Assembly: GCA_964568815.1 (NCBI GenBank)
Contig: CAZMRY010000002.1
Coordinates: forward strand, 1 to 42,609
Source: RGIG8700 sp964568815
GTDB lineage: Bacteria > Bacillota > Clostridia > RGIG6154
DNA: 42,609 bases
Reading direction: 5' to 3'
The position numbers and the translations under genes are program-made. Shown here in pieces: positions 15,944 through 24,792 of this stretch (positions are counted from its first letter, which is position 1; every line of letters begins with the position of its first letter). The notes under the pieces are model-generated. The model saw nothing but the letters and a program-made list of their open reading frames with translations. It did not search any database and was not told the origin of the DNA.

Positions 15944-17947
15944 ATGCATTACAATAGACAATCAAGACTGTTATTTTTAATGTTAATATTTATAATTATG
16001 TTTATTTGCTGTGCAATAAAACTTTTCAATCTTCAGGTTGTTAATGGCGAAGAACTCAGAAAAGTTTCAGAAGATAAACTCTATATGTCTATGTCTATAA
16101 AAGCTCCAAGAGGAGATATTGTTGACAGATATGGTAAAAAACTTGCCACAAGTAAGATAGGTTATTCTCTGCAATTAGAAAAAACATCTGCCACAAGAAA
16201 AGAATTCGCAGAAGTTGTATATCATCTTATTAAATTATTGGGAAATGAACTGGAAATCACAGATCAGTTACCAATAACTATGGAAAAACCCTTTGAATTT
16301 ACTATAGAAAACGCAAAACAAAAAGAATGGAAGAAAAAATACGGTCTTGATGAAAATTTAACCGCAGAAGAAACTGTTTTAAAGCTTGCTGATATCTATG
16401 ACGTAAATGAATATTATACAAACGAGGAAAAAAGAAGGGTATGCGGATTTATTTTTGATACTAAGCTTCGTGGGTTCAGTATATACAATCCATATACTGT
16501 TGCGGAAGATGTGTCCGCAGGTATAGTTGCTATTGTGAAAGAAAACAGTGATATATTAGATGGAGTAAAAATTGTTGAATCAAGCGTAAGAGTATATCCT
16601 AATGGAACCTTTGCAGCCCATACACTAGGCTCTGTTGGTGTAATATATCAGGAAGAATATGAAAAACTCAAAGATAAAAACTACAGCATGGATGCAATAA
16701 TCGGAAAACAAGGTGTTGAATTTGCTTTTGAAGATTATCTCAAAGGTACTGACGGAATTAAAGGATTTGAGCAGACACTTGATGGTTTAAGTGATGTAGT
16801 TACATCTACTCCTGCTAAAAAAGGAGATAATGTATATCTTACAATTGATTATAATATCCAGTATGCAATGGAAAAAGCTTTAGAGCAAACTATAAAAAAT
16901 ATACAACAAAGTGTTAGTGACTGTGACGCAGGAAGTGCTGTTTGTATAGATGTAACATCTGGGGAAATACTTGGTATAGCATCTTATCCATCATACATTC
17001 CTTCTGAATATAATAAAAAATATAATGAACTCATTAAAAATCCTGCAAATCCTGTTTGGAACAGAGCAATAGGCGGAGCCTATGAGCCAGGTTCAACCTT
17101 TAAGATGCTCACAGGTATAGCAGCACTTGAAGAGGGTGTGATTGAGCCATATGCTACAATACTTGATGAAGGTGTATATAAATATTATAACGACTACAGA
17201 CCACAGTGCATGGAATGGAAATATGGCAGAACGCACGGATATGTAGATATGGCGAAAGCACTGGAAAAATCTTGCAATTATTATTTCTTTGATATTGGCA
17301 GAAGACTTGGAATAGATAAATTAATTGAATATGAAAAGAAATTTGGGTTTGGTACAAAAACAGGTATTGAAATAGGTGGTGAAGTTTCAGGAGTAATAGC
17401 TTCACCTGAATATCGTAAAAAAATGGGTGGCACATGGAATCCCGGTGATGTTCTTCAGGCATCTATTGGGCAGTCTGATAATCTTATCACGCCAATTCAG
17501 CTTGCAAATTATGTAGCAACAATAGCAAATGGCGGAACACTTTATCAACCTCATCTGCTTAAATATGTTAAAGATTCAGAAACCGGTGATGTTATAAAAG
17601 AACAGAAACCTGTTGTTAAGAGTGAAATTAAACTTAAACCTGAAACTGTTGATGTGATAAAAAAAGGTATGAGGAGAGTTGCGGATGAAGGTACAGCAAG
17701 TTCAGTATTTTCAGACTTTTTTATCGAGGTTGCAGGAAAAACAGGAACAGCAGAAGTAAGCCGAGGTTCAAATAATGGTATATTTGTTGCTTTTGCACCT
17801 TATGATAATCCTAAAATAGCAATTGCTGTTGTTATAGAACATGGTACAGGCGGTTATCTTGCTGCACCTGTTGCAAAGGCTGTTTTTGAAGAATACTTTG
17901 GCGAAAAAGTCATTGATGATATTTATGAAGTTAAAAAACTAAAATAA
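15944..17947 (+). CDS. mrdA: Penicillin-binding protein 2 (MrdA-type elongation transpeptidase)
   Basis: This class B PBP crosslinks lateral wall peptidoglycan together with MreC/MreD and RodA. A membrane helix spans residues about 8-28. The pedestal domain includes APRGDIVDRYGKKLA and an insertion of about 100 residues between 100 and 205. The transpeptidase domain has S384-TFK387, S443-CN and K599-TGT. The length of 667 aa is normal for PBP2 in Clostridia. It starts 9 bp after mreD with GGAG upstream. The stop overlaps a possible upstream minD start. rodA is not in this window. Confidence 0.94.
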   Translation: MHYNRQSRLLFLMLIFIIMFICCAIKLFNLQVVNGEELRKVSEDKLYMSMSIKAPRGDIVDRYGKKLATSKIGYSLQLEKTSATRKEFAEVVYHLIKLLGNELEITDQLPITMEKPFEFTIENAKQKEWKKKYGLDENLTAEETVLKLADIYDVNEYYTNEEKRRVCGFIFDTKLRGFSIYNPYTVAEDVSAGIVAIVKENSDILDGVKIVESSVRVYPNGTFAAHTLGSVGVIYQEEYEKLKDKNYSMDAIIGKQGVEFAFEDYLKGTDGIKGFEQTLDGLSDVVTSTPAKKGDNVYLTIDYNIQYAMEKALEQTIKNIQQSVSDCDAGSAVCIDVTSGEILGIASYPSYIPSEYNKKYNELIKNPANPVWNRAIGGAYEPGSTFKMLTGIAALEEGVIEPYATILDEGVYKYYNDYRPQCMEWKYGRTHGYVDMAKALEKSCNYYFFDIGRRLGIDKLIEYEKKFGFGTKTGIEIGGEVSGVIASPEYRKKMGGTWNPGDVLQASIGQSDNLITPIQLANYVATIANGGTLYQPHLLKYVKDSETGDVIKEQKPVVKSEIKLKPETVDVIKKGMRRVADEGTASSVFSDFFIEVAGKTGTAEVSRGSNNGIFVAFAPYDNPKIAIAVVIEHGTGGYLAAPVAKAVFEEYFGEKVIDDIYEVKKLK

Positions 17948-17958
17948 TGGAGATAAAT

Positions 17959-18732
17959 ATGGGTAAATCTATTTTGATAGCATCAGGAAAAGGCGGTGTT
18001 GGTAAAACAACGCTTACAGCTAATCTTGGCATTGCTTTAGCAAACCTTGGTAAAGATGTTTTGCTGATTGATAATGATATGGGACTCAGAAATTTAGACC
18101 TTGCTTTAGGTGTAGAAAACAGCGTTTTCTATGATATTGCAGATGTGATCAGTGAAGATTGCAAGGTGAGAGAGGCTATAATTAAATTTGATAAATCTGA
18201 AAAGCTTTCTTTTATTGCAGCTTCACAGTTTAAAGATGATTTTCAGATTGATGAAAACAAATACAAGGCATTAATAACTAAACTTAAGGAAAAATATGAT
18301 TATATACTTATAGATTGTCCTGCAGGAATTGGTGTTAATCTTAATAATGCTGCGGCAGTTTGTGATATGGCGTTGGTAGTTGTAAATCCGGACCCGTATT
18401 CGTTGAGAGATGCAGATAAGTTAGCATCTTTGTTTGAAAAATATGACAATTTAAAAGATGTTCGTCTTGTTATAAACAGAATGAGAAAAGAACTTATTAA
18501 CAGTGGAATAATGCTTAATATAGACAGTATTATCGAGGCTCTTGGTATAAGACTTGCAGGAGTTATTATGGAAGATTCTAAAGTTATTGAGGCTTCTATT
18601 AAAGGAGAACCAATTATTACTAATCCTAAAGATAAAACCGCTAAAAGCTTTAATGCAATTGCACTCAGAATACTTGGTAATAATATCCCAATTACAGAAA
18701 TTAAAACTAAAAAGAGATTTCTTTTCTTTTAG
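17959..18732 (+). CDS. minD: Septum site-determining ATPase MinD
   Basis: MinD is a membrane-associated ATPase that positions division inhibitors at the poles. The deviant Walker A is ASGKGGVGKTT, followed by LLIDNDMGLRNLDLALG and DCPAGIG, all typical MinD. The C-terminus ends in a basic then aromatic stretch (KTKKRFLFF) that could be the membrane-targeting helix. I place the start at ATG 17959 (257 aa) because GGAGAT lies 4 nt upstream. The longer start at 17947 has none. No minC precedes it and no minE follows. spoIVFA/B-like genes do follow, as in Bacillus. Confidence 0.92.
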   Translation: MGKSILIASGKGGVGKTTLTANLGIALANLGKDVLLIDNDMGLRNLDLALGVENSVFYDIADVISEDCKVREAIIKFDKSEKLSFIAASQFKDDFQIDENKYKALITKLKEKYDYILIDCPAGIGVNLNNAAAVCDMALVVVNPDPYSLRDADKLASLFEKYDNLKDVRLVINRMRKELINSGIMLNIDSIIEALGIRLAGVIMEDSKVIEASIKGEPIITNPKDKTAKSFNAIALRILGNNIPITEIKTKKRFLFF

Positions 18733-18777
18733 CATATAAAGCTTATCTTTCTTATATAAATTACTGAGGTGATTTAT

Positions 18778-19032
18778 ATGAAACAGTATGCTTTTAAAAG
18801 AAAAGAGGAAGATAAAGTAAATTCTTTCTATGCCAAACTTTTAATTACAACTGTCATCTTTTGTGTTGTAACTATTATCTGTAACCTGAACCAGAATTTC
18901 AAAGAACCTATAAAAGAAATATTATACAGTTCATATGACTTTCAGCAAATCAAAATACAAACAGAATTTTATTTAGACAAATGCAAAGAATTTGTTATGG
19001 ACATTAAAAATTCGGTATATCGGGAGGAATAG
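18778..19032 (+). CDS. Short SpoIVFA-like membrane protein (lacks the M23 domain)
   Basis: This is an 84-aa protein with a basic N-terminus, one membrane helix (about 20-38) and a charged tail of about 45 residues. It sits between minD and spoIVFB, exactly where spoIVFA lies in Bacillus. The pattern of one helix followed by an IKE...YSSYDFQ...TEFYLDKCKEF tail loosely parallels the segment just after the SpoIVFA helix. Classical SpoIVFA (about 260 aa) holds SpoIVFB inactive and has a C-terminal LytM/M23-like domain, which is absent here. The start is ATG 18778 behind TGAGGTG. Identity rests on position and topology. Confidence 0.55.
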   Translation: MKQYAFKRKEEDKVNSFYAKLLITTVIFCVVTIICNLNQNFKEPIKEILYSSYDFQQIKIQTEFYLDKCKEFVMDIKNSVYREE

Positions 19033-19037
19033 TTATA

Positions 19038-19790
19038 ATTTCGTTTTCTCCTGTTATTGTTGTGGTTATAGTTTTTGCTGTTATTACAGAAAGCCTTGAC
19101 TATTATTTAATAGCATTAGTTTCGGCTGTTTTACACGAATCAGGACATCTTGCAGCCGCAAAATTACTTGGATATAATATTGAAAGGATTAGTGTTTTAC
19201 CTGTTGGAATCAATGGAAAAATCAAGGAAAATATACATAGTAAGGCTGACAACTTCATAATTGCAGTTGCAGGACCTCTTGTTAATCTTATATTGGTTAT
19301 GATTTCGTCAGTTTATAGTTCAATACATATTTGTTTGTGCAATCTATATATGATGATACTTAATTTTTTACCGATTCCACCGCTTGACGGAAGCAGAGTG
19401 TGCAATTCGTTTTTTGACAAAGAGATATATATAAATATTAGTCAATGTGTTGCATACTTTGTTATTGTGATGACGGTATTACTGGACTTCCTGAATAATA
19501 AAAAAATTAATGTGATGCTTATCTGGATTATTGTTTTCACATTGTTTTCAGGTCATAATGCAGAGAGGAAAGAAGAAAGAATTAAACCTGTTTTTATAAG
19601 TTCAAATGACAAGGTATATGAATTATTAAAATGCAAAAATAGTTTGTTTATAATATGTGAAAATGACAGTATACTTGGTTATTTAAAATACGATGATATA
19701 TATAATGCCGCAATTGATGGGTTATATTTCTTAAATACAAAAGAATTAATAGCAGAAAGGACTAAAAATGGATATCAGAGAATTAGATAA
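19038..19790 (+). CDS. spoIVFB: Site-2 protease, SpoIVFB-like (M50 family) with C-terminal CBS-like domain
   Basis: This intramembrane zinc metalloprotease probably cleaves pro-sigma-K in the mother cell outer forespore membrane. The active site is HESGH in an N-terminal membrane helix, with the second ligand motif NFLPIPPLDG. About six hydrophobic segments precede a C-terminal soluble part (RIKPVFISSNDKVYELL...LGYLKYDDIYNAA) that resembles a CBS domain, as in known SpoIVFB. The start is odd. GGGAGG (19022-19027) is followed by no ATG, GTG or TTG until GTG 19062, which has no binding site. In-frame ATA 19035 or ATT 19038 fit the spacing and add a FSPVIV stretch. I use 19038. The fallback start is 19062 (242 aa). 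Confidence 0.85.
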   Translation: MSFSPVIVVVIVFAVITESLDYYLIALVSAVLHESGHLAAAKLLGYNIERISVLPVGINGKIKENIHSKADNFIIAVAGPLVNLILVMISSVYSSIHICLCNLYMMILNFLPIPPLDGSRVCNSFFDKEIYINISQCVAYFVIVMTVLLDFLNNKKINVMLIWIIVFTLFSGHNAERKEERIKPVFISSNDKVYELLKCKNSLFIICENDSILGYLKYDDIYNAAIDGLYFLNTKELIAERTKNGYQRIR

Positions 19791-21609
19791 ATTCCTGCTT
19801 AGGGTACAAAAACCTGCCAGATACACAGGCGGGGAAACAAATGTAGTGGTAAAAGATTTTGAGAAAGCAAGTTGTAAAGTTGCATTTTGCTTTCCGGATA
19901 CTTATGAAATAGGTATGTCTCATATAGGTATGAAAATTCTCTATCACTTAATCAATGAAAGAGAAGATGCACTTTGTGAGCGTTTTTATGCTCCGTGGCC
20001 GGATATGGAAGAACAGCTCAAACTTCATAACATACCGCTTTTTTCTCTTGAAAATAAAAAGCCACTTAAAGAGTTTGACTTAATTGGTTTTACACTTCAG
20101 TATGAAATGTCATATACAAACATTTTAAATATGCTTGATATGTCGGGTATACCTCTAAGAAGTGAAAACAGAACAAATGAACCTTTTGTTTGTTTTGGCG
20201 GACCCTGCGCATATAACTGTGAGCCCATTGCTGACTTTGCTGACTTTGTTATGCTTGGTGAAGGTGAAGAACTTTTTGGTGAAGTTATAGAAGCATATAA
20301 TATCTGGAAAAAAAGCAACAAGTCAAGAAAGGAATTTCTCGAAAGTATTGCAAAACTTGAAGGTATATATGTACCATCTTTTTATGATGTCAAATATAAG
20401 GATGATGGAACAGTTGAAAGTATATTAACAAATAATGAGTTCGCTGCAGAAAAACCGAGAAAAAGAATAATTAAAGATATGGATAATGTATATTATCCTG
20501 AAAAACCTATCGTACCTTTTACTGAAATTGTACATGACAGAATTATGATGGAAATTTTCAGAGGTTGTACAAGAAGTTGCAGATTTTGTCAGGCAGGATA
20601 TATTTACAGACCTGTAAGAGAAAAATCTCCTGAAAAAATAGTATCTGCGTGTAAAAATCTTATCAGAAATACAGGTTATGATGAAATTACCCTTTCTTCC
20701 CTCAGCACAAGTGATTATTCATGCTTTAATGAGCTTGCAGATAAGCTTATTGAAATTACGGAAAAACAAAATGTAAGTCTTTCACTTCCATCACTGAGAG
20801 TTGATAATTTTTCTGTTGATTTAATGAAAAGAATACAGAAAGTCAGAAAAAGCGGACTCACATTTGCTCCGGAAGCAGGAAGTCAGAGACTTCGTGACAT
20901 CATAAACAAAAATGTTAAGGAAGAAGATTTGCTTAATACTTCAAAAATTGCATTTTCAAATGGCTGGAACACTATCAAGCTTTATTTTATGATTGGACTG
21001 CCACTTGAAATTGATGAAGATGTAACAGCCATTGCAGAGCTTGCTGAAAAGGTTGTAAATGTTTATCATGAAGCAGCTAAAGTGCTTGAAAGGAAAAGGG
21101 GAGTGAAAATTACTGTCAGCACTTCTACTTTTGTTCCAAAGCCGTTTACACCTTTCCAATGGGATGCACAGGACGAAATTGATAATGTAGTAAGAAAGCA
21201 AACACTTTTAAAAAAATCAATAACAAGAAAACAAATTTCTTATAACTGGCATGAAAGCAAACTCAGTTTTCTTGAAGCTGTATTTGCCCGTGGTGACAGA
21301 CGCCTTTCAAAAGTTATTGAACTTGCACATAAAAAGGGTTGTAAATTTGATAGCTGGAATGAACATTTTAAATATGAAAGCTGGCTTGAAGCTTTTGAAG
21401 AATGCGAAATTGATCCTAAATTTTACGCCAACAGAAAAAGAAGTTTTGACGAAGTTTTGCCCTGGTCACATATTGATGTTGGTGTAAGTGAAAAATATCT
21501 TGTGAAAGAGAGAATGAAGGCAGACAAAGGCGAGACCACTGATGATTGCAGAAATGGCTGTACAGGTTGTGGTGCTACTGTACTTGGAGGTGGATCATGT
21601 ATAAAATAA
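19768..21609 (+). CDS. B12-binding-like radical SAM protein (TIGR03960-type)
   Basis: This is a 613-aa radical SAM enzyme of unknown reaction. The N-terminal part (about 35-180) is a cobalamin-binding-like Rossmann domain with GFTLQYEMSYTN and FGGPCAYN. The radical SAM cluster motif is C267-TRS-C271-RF-C274. Further conserved blocks are LSSLSTSDYS, FAPEAGSQRLRDIINK and FVPKPFTPFQW. The C-terminus carries a second cysteine cluster (DDCRNGCTGCGA), probably metal binding. Members are usually followed by a DUF2344 gene, as here, and often by rng and rplU, which are not here. ATG lies inside the end of spoIVFB with AGAAAGG upstream. Confidence 0.88.
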   Translation: MDIRELDKFLLRVQKPARYTGGETNVVVKDFEKASCKVAFCFPDTYEIGMSHIGMKILYHLINEREDALCERFYAPWPDMEEQLKLHNIPLFSLENKKPLKEFDLIGFTLQYEMSYTNILNMLDMSGIPLRSENRTNEPFVCFGGPCAYNCEPIADFADFVMLGEGEELFGEVIEAYNIWKKSNKSRKEFLESIAKLEGIYVPSFYDVKYKDDGTVESILTNNEFAAEKPRKRIIKDMDNVYYPEKPIVPFTEIVHDRIMMEIFRGCTRSCRFCQAGYIYRPVREKSPEKIVSACKNLIRNTGYDEITLSSLSTSDYSCFNELADKLIEITEKQNVSLSLPSLRVDNFSVDLMKRIQKVRKSGLTFAPEAGSQRLRDIINKNVKEEDLLNTSKIAFSNGWNTIKLYFMIGLPLEIDEDVTAIAELAEKVVNVYHEAAKVLERKRGVKITVSTSTFVPKPFTPFQWDAQDEIDNVVRKQTLLKKSITRKQISYNWHESKLSFLEAVFARGDRRLSKVIELAHKKGCKFDSWNEHFKYESWLEAFEECEIDPKFYANRKRSFDEVLPWSHIDVGVSEKYLVKERMKADKGETTDDCRNGCTGCGATVLGGGSCIK

Positions 21610-22268
21610 GAATATGCTTTTCAAAAACCGGTTGCTCAAAATATGTATCACACCTTGATTTAATGAAAACACTTCAACGCACATTCAGAAGAGGCGGAAT
21701 TGATATAAGTTATTCTCAGGGTTTTAATCCGCATCCTATTATGTCAATAGCTCATCCATTACCGCTTGGCGTCGAAGGACTTTGTGAATATATGGATATT
21801 TCTGTAGACAGCAAACCTGATTATGAAGAACTCAAAATTAAAATGAATAACGCTCTGCCGCAGGATATAAGAGTTCATATTGTTACAGATGCTGAAAGAC
21901 CTTTAAATGAACTTGTAAGAGCTGAATATTCAGCTGATATTGTACTTAAAAATGAAATTTTAGATGTAAATACTAAAATCAACGATTTTCTGTCGAGAAA
22001 TGAAATTGTTGTTGAAAAGAAAACAAAAAGGGGATTAAGTGACACAGACATTAAGCCGATGATATTTGATGTAAAAATTCAAAAGGTTGATGGCTGTGAA
22101 CTCAAACTTAATTTTGTTCTTGCTAACGGAGAACCTGCAAATCTTAAAGCAACTACATTTTTTGATGCAATGGAAAAATATATTGATGGATTTGAAGTAG
22201 ATTATTTTTCTATAGTAAGAAATAATCTTTATGACAGCAAAATGCAAAAAATAGTTGTTGACAAATAA
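21597..22268 (+). CDS. TIGR03936/DUF2344 family protein
   Basis: This is a 223-aa protein of unknown molecular function, nearly always linked to the preceding radical SAM protein and in some genomes fused to it. The N-terminal block RICFSKTGCSKYVSHLDLMKTLQRTFRRGGI, read here in two parts (RICFSKTGCSKYVSHLDL and MKTLQRTFRRGGI), plus YSQGFNPHPIMSIAHPLPLGVEG is diagnostic. I place the start at ATG 21597 because GGAGGTGG precedes it by 4 nt. A longer in-frame reading lies within the upstream gene. The last codons contain the -35 box of the dapA promoter. Confidence 0.87.
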   Translation: MYKIRICFSKTGCSKYVSHLDLMKTLQRTFRRGGIDISYSQGFNPHPIMSIAHPLPLGVEGLCEYMDISVDSKPDYEELKIKMNNALPQDIRVHIVTDAERPLNELVRAEYSADIVLKNEILDVNTKINDFLSRNEIVVEKKTKRGLSDTDIKPMIFDVKIQKVDGCELKLNFVLANGEPANLKATTFFDAMEKYIDGFEVDYFSIVRNNLYDSKMQKIVVDK

Positions 22269-22286
22269 GGTCAAGTATGTTAATAT
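22258..22286 (+). promoter_or_regulatory. Predicted sigma-A promoter of the lysine riboswitch-dapA-lysA unit
   Basis: TTGACA (22258-22263), a 17-bp spacer and TAATAT (22281-22286). The -35 lies in the last codons of the DUF2344 gene. The expected transcript start near 22293 is about 12 nt before the riboswitch. Confidence 0.75.
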
Positions 22287-22303
22287 GTATAAAAATTAAT
22301 AAT

Positions 22304-22470
22304 AAGGTAGAGGTCGCATTTAGCAATCAGTACTGTGTAAATATGGTTTCCGCAAAACTTCGTTATACAGGAAAGGTGCAGATGCCGAAGTCAGCTGAGG
22401 CGTAAAGCTGTACTGGCATGGCAAAATAATATTTGTCTTGTTGTCGCACTTTATTGTGCGGAGAGCTACA
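22304..22470 (+). promoter_or_regulatory. Lysine riboswitch (L box)
   Basis: This 5' leader matches the lysine riboswitch. The 5' end reads GGTAGAGGTCGCAT, with the AGTA junction element next. The conserved GCCGAAG follows, then a GCTG...TGGCATGG helix. A 3' hairpin CGCAC/GTGCG is followed by GGAGAGCTAC, whose CTAC pairs with GTAG at the 5' end (P1). It is followed by an intrinsic terminator and then dapA-lysA, which fits repression of lysine synthesis when lysine is bound. The exact limits are approximate. Confidence 0.92.
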
Positions 22471-22495
22471 TATTTTGTTTATATTGTAAATTTAT

Positions 22496-22530
22496 GAGGC
22501 TTTCTGTTTATGTTAGCCTCTTATTTTTTT
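22496..22530 (+). terminator. Riboswitch-controlled intrinsic terminator
   Basis: GAGGCT (22496-22501) pairs with AGCCTC (22515-22520) across a 13-nt loop and is followed by TTATTTTTTT. It lies between the riboswitch and dapA. The 3' side of the P1 region (GAGAGCTA) could pair alternatively with TAGCCTC to act as an antiterminator. That pairing is my inference. Confidence 0.85.
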
Positions 22531-22547
22531 AGAAAGGAAGATATTTT

Positions 22548-23435
22548 ATGAACACAAAAACAATTTTCAAAGGTGTCGCAACAGCACTTATCACTCCACT
22601 TGATGAAAACGGAGTTAACTATGAAAAATTAGGTAAATTAATAGATTGGCAGATTGAAGAAGGAATAAATGCTATTGTAATCTGTGGTACTACAGGAGAA
22701 GCATCAACACTTACTGATGAAGAACACAGAGCAGTTATTAAATATGCAGTAGAAAGAGCAAATAAAAGAATACCTATCATTGCAGGCACAGGAAGTAATG
22801 ATACAGACTATGCTGTTGATTTAACAAAATTTGCTTGTGAAGTTGGCGTTGATGGTGTCCTTGTTGTAACTCCATATTATAACAAAACCTCTCAGGCTGG
22901 ATTAGTTAAAATGTTTACAACAATAGCAGATAACAGCACAGTTCCTGTAATATTATATAATGTTCCTTCAAGAACAGGTGTTAATATTGAACCTGCTACA
23001 TATGAAAAACTTGCTCAGCATCCGATGATTTCAGGTATAAAAGAAGCAAGCGGAAACATATCTGCTTTAGCAAAGACAGCATCACTGCTTAAAGGTAAGC
23101 TTGATATCTATTCTGGTAATGATGATGAAATAGTTCCTATTATGTCTCTTGGCGGAGTTGGCGTAATTTCAGTTCTTTCTAATCTTATGCCAAAGAAGAC
23201 TGTTGAAATTTGTGACAGTTTCTTTAATGGCAACATTGAAAAAGCAAGAGATTTACAGCTTGAGCTTTTGCCACTTATAAATGCACTTTTCAGCGATGTT
23301 AATCCTATCCCTGTAAAAGCGGCTATGTCTCATATGGGATTTTGTGACAATTACTTAAGACTTCCTCTTGTTGAAATGGCAGATGATAAAGAAAAAATTC
23401 TTGTTGAACTTATGAAAGAACAGAATTTAATCTGA
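22548..23435 (+). CDS. dapA: 4-hydroxy-tetrahydrodipicolinate synthase
   Basis: DapA condenses pyruvate with aspartate semialdehyde, the committed step to diaminopimelate and lysine. The Schiff-base lysine is Lys165 in GIKEASGN. The catalytic Tyr137 (LYNVPSRTG) and the T48-T49 pair in CGTTGEAS are in place. The length of 295 aa is normal. AAAGGAAG precedes the ATG. It is controlled by the lysine riboswitch and is followed by lysA after 14 bp. Diaminopimelate also feeds peptidoglycan and, via dipicolinate, spores. Confidence 0.97.
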   Translation: MNTKTIFKGVATALITPLDENGVNYEKLGKLIDWQIEEGINAIVICGTTGEASTLTDEEHRAVIKYAVERANKRIPIIAGTGSNDTDYAVDLTKFACEVGVDGVLVVTPYYNKTSQAGLVKMFTTIADNSTVPVILYNVPSRTGVNIEPATYEKLAQHPMISGIKEASGNISALAKTASLLKGKLDIYSGNDDEIVPIMSLGGVGVISVLSNLMPKKTVEICDSFFNGNIEKARDLQLELLPLINALFSDVNPIPVKAAMSHMGFCDNYLRLPLVEMADDKEKILVELMKEQNLI

Positions 23436-23449
23436 ATAAGAAAGGACTA

Positions 23450-24748
23450 ATGATGTATATTTTAGATAACTTATCCGTAAACGATAAAGGACATCTTACT
23501 TTCGCAGATATTGATGCAGTAAGTCTTGCAGAGAAGTACGGAACACCTCTTTATCTGATGGATGAAAACAAAATCAGAAGAAGATGCAGAGAATATATAG
23601 ATGCCTTAAGTAAATATTTTAGAAAAGCAAACCCTTTATATGCAAGTAAAGCAGCATCGTTTAAACGCATATATGAGATTGTAAATGAAGAAAAAATGTC
23701 TGTTGATGTAGTTTCCGCAGGCGAGCTTTTTACCGCTCTTAAAGCAGGATTTCCAATGGAAAATGTGTATTTTCACGGGAATAATAAAACAATTGACGAA
23801 ATAGAATTTGCTATTAAGAATAAAATAGGTTGTTTTATTGTTGATAATTCATATGAGCTACACAACATTGATGAAATAGCAAAGAAATATAATATAAAAC
23901 AAAAAATTCTTTTAAGAATTACACCTGGAATTGACCCTCATACATATGAAGCAGTTGCAACAGGTAAGGTTGATTGTAAGTTTGGTTCTGCAATAGAAAC
24001 AGGTCAGGCTCTTGAAATTGTAAAAGAAGCATTAAAATGCGAAAATGTAGTACTTCAGGGCTATCATTGTCATATAGGTTCAATGGTATTTGAACATAAA
24101 CCTTTCAGTGATTCAGCAAAAGTGATGCTTAAATTCATATCTGATGTCGCAAGAGAAACAGACTATACTGCCAAAATCCTTAACTTAGGCGGTGGTTTTG
24201 GTGTGAGATATGTTGAATCAGACCCTGAGCTTGATATTGACGAATGTATAAAGAAGCTTGCAGAAGTAATTAAAACGGAATGTGAAAATTTAGGTCTTGA
24301 TGAACCTGAAATATTAATGGAACCGGGAAGAAGTATTGTAGGTGACTGCGGTATAACATTATATACTGTTGGCTCTGTTAAAGAAATAACAGGTTATAAG
24401 AAGTATGTTGCTATAGATGGGGGAATGTCTGATAACCCAAGATATGCTCTCTATGGCTCTGAATATACAGCAGTTGTAGCAAATAAAGCTGATTGTGAAA
24501 GAAACTATTTATGCACAATAGCAGGTAAATGCTGTGAAAGCGGAGATTTAATTCAGGAAAATACTAAAATACAGAAACCTGAATCGGGCGATTATCTTGC
24601 AATTCTTTCAACAGGTGCATATAATTATTCAATGGCTTCAAACTACAATAAAATTCCAAGACCGCCTATTGTTATGGTTAAGGACAATAAAGATTATATT
24701 GCTGTTAAAAGAGAAACTTTTGAAGATTTAATCAAAAATGAGTTGTAA
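23450..24748 (+). CDS. lysA: Diaminopimelate decarboxylase
   Basis: LysA converts meso-diaminopimelate to lysine, using PLP. The PLP lysine is Lys67 in YASKAASF. Other motifs are GYHCHIGS, LNLGGGFGV, EPGRSIVG and CCESGD, the last supplying the conserved active-site Cys across the dimer. The length of 432 aa is normal. The start ATGATG follows AGAAAGGA, so 23450 or 23453 are equivalent choices. It forms a two-gene riboswitch unit with dapA. The next gene has its own promoter, which begins in the last codons of lysA. Confidence 0.96.
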   Translation: MMYILDNLSVNDKGHLTFADIDAVSLAEKYGTPLYLMDENKIRRRCREYIDALSKYFRKANPLYASKAASFKRIYEIVNEEKMSVDVVSAGELFTALKAGFPMENVYFHGNNKTIDEIEFAIKNKIGCFIVDNSYELHNIDEIAKKYNIKQKILLRITPGIDPHTYEAVATGKVDCKFGSAIETGQALEIVKEALKCENVVLQGYHCHIGSMVFEHKPFSDSAKVMLKFISDVARETDYTAKILNLGGGFGVRYVESDPELDIDECIKKLAEVIKTECENLGLDEPEILMEPGRSIVGDCGITLYTVGSVKEITGYKKYVAIDGGMSDNPRYALYGSEYTAVVANKADCERNYLCTIAGKCCESGDLIQENTKIQKPESGDYLAILSTGAYNYSMASNYNKIPRPPIVMVKDNKDYIAVKRETFEDLIKNEL

Positions 24749-24771
24749 TCTTCGTACTTTAGTGATATAAT
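24743..24771 (+). promoter_or_regulatory. Predicted sigma-A promoter of the paaK-ACT pair
   Basis: TTGTAA (24743-24748), a 17-bp spacer and TATAAT (24766-24771) with TG one base before the -10 (extended -10). The -35 overlaps the lysA stop codon region. No terminator separates lysA from it, so some read-through is possible. Confidence 0.65.
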
Positions 24772-24792
24772 ATATAAAACGGAGGGATGAAA

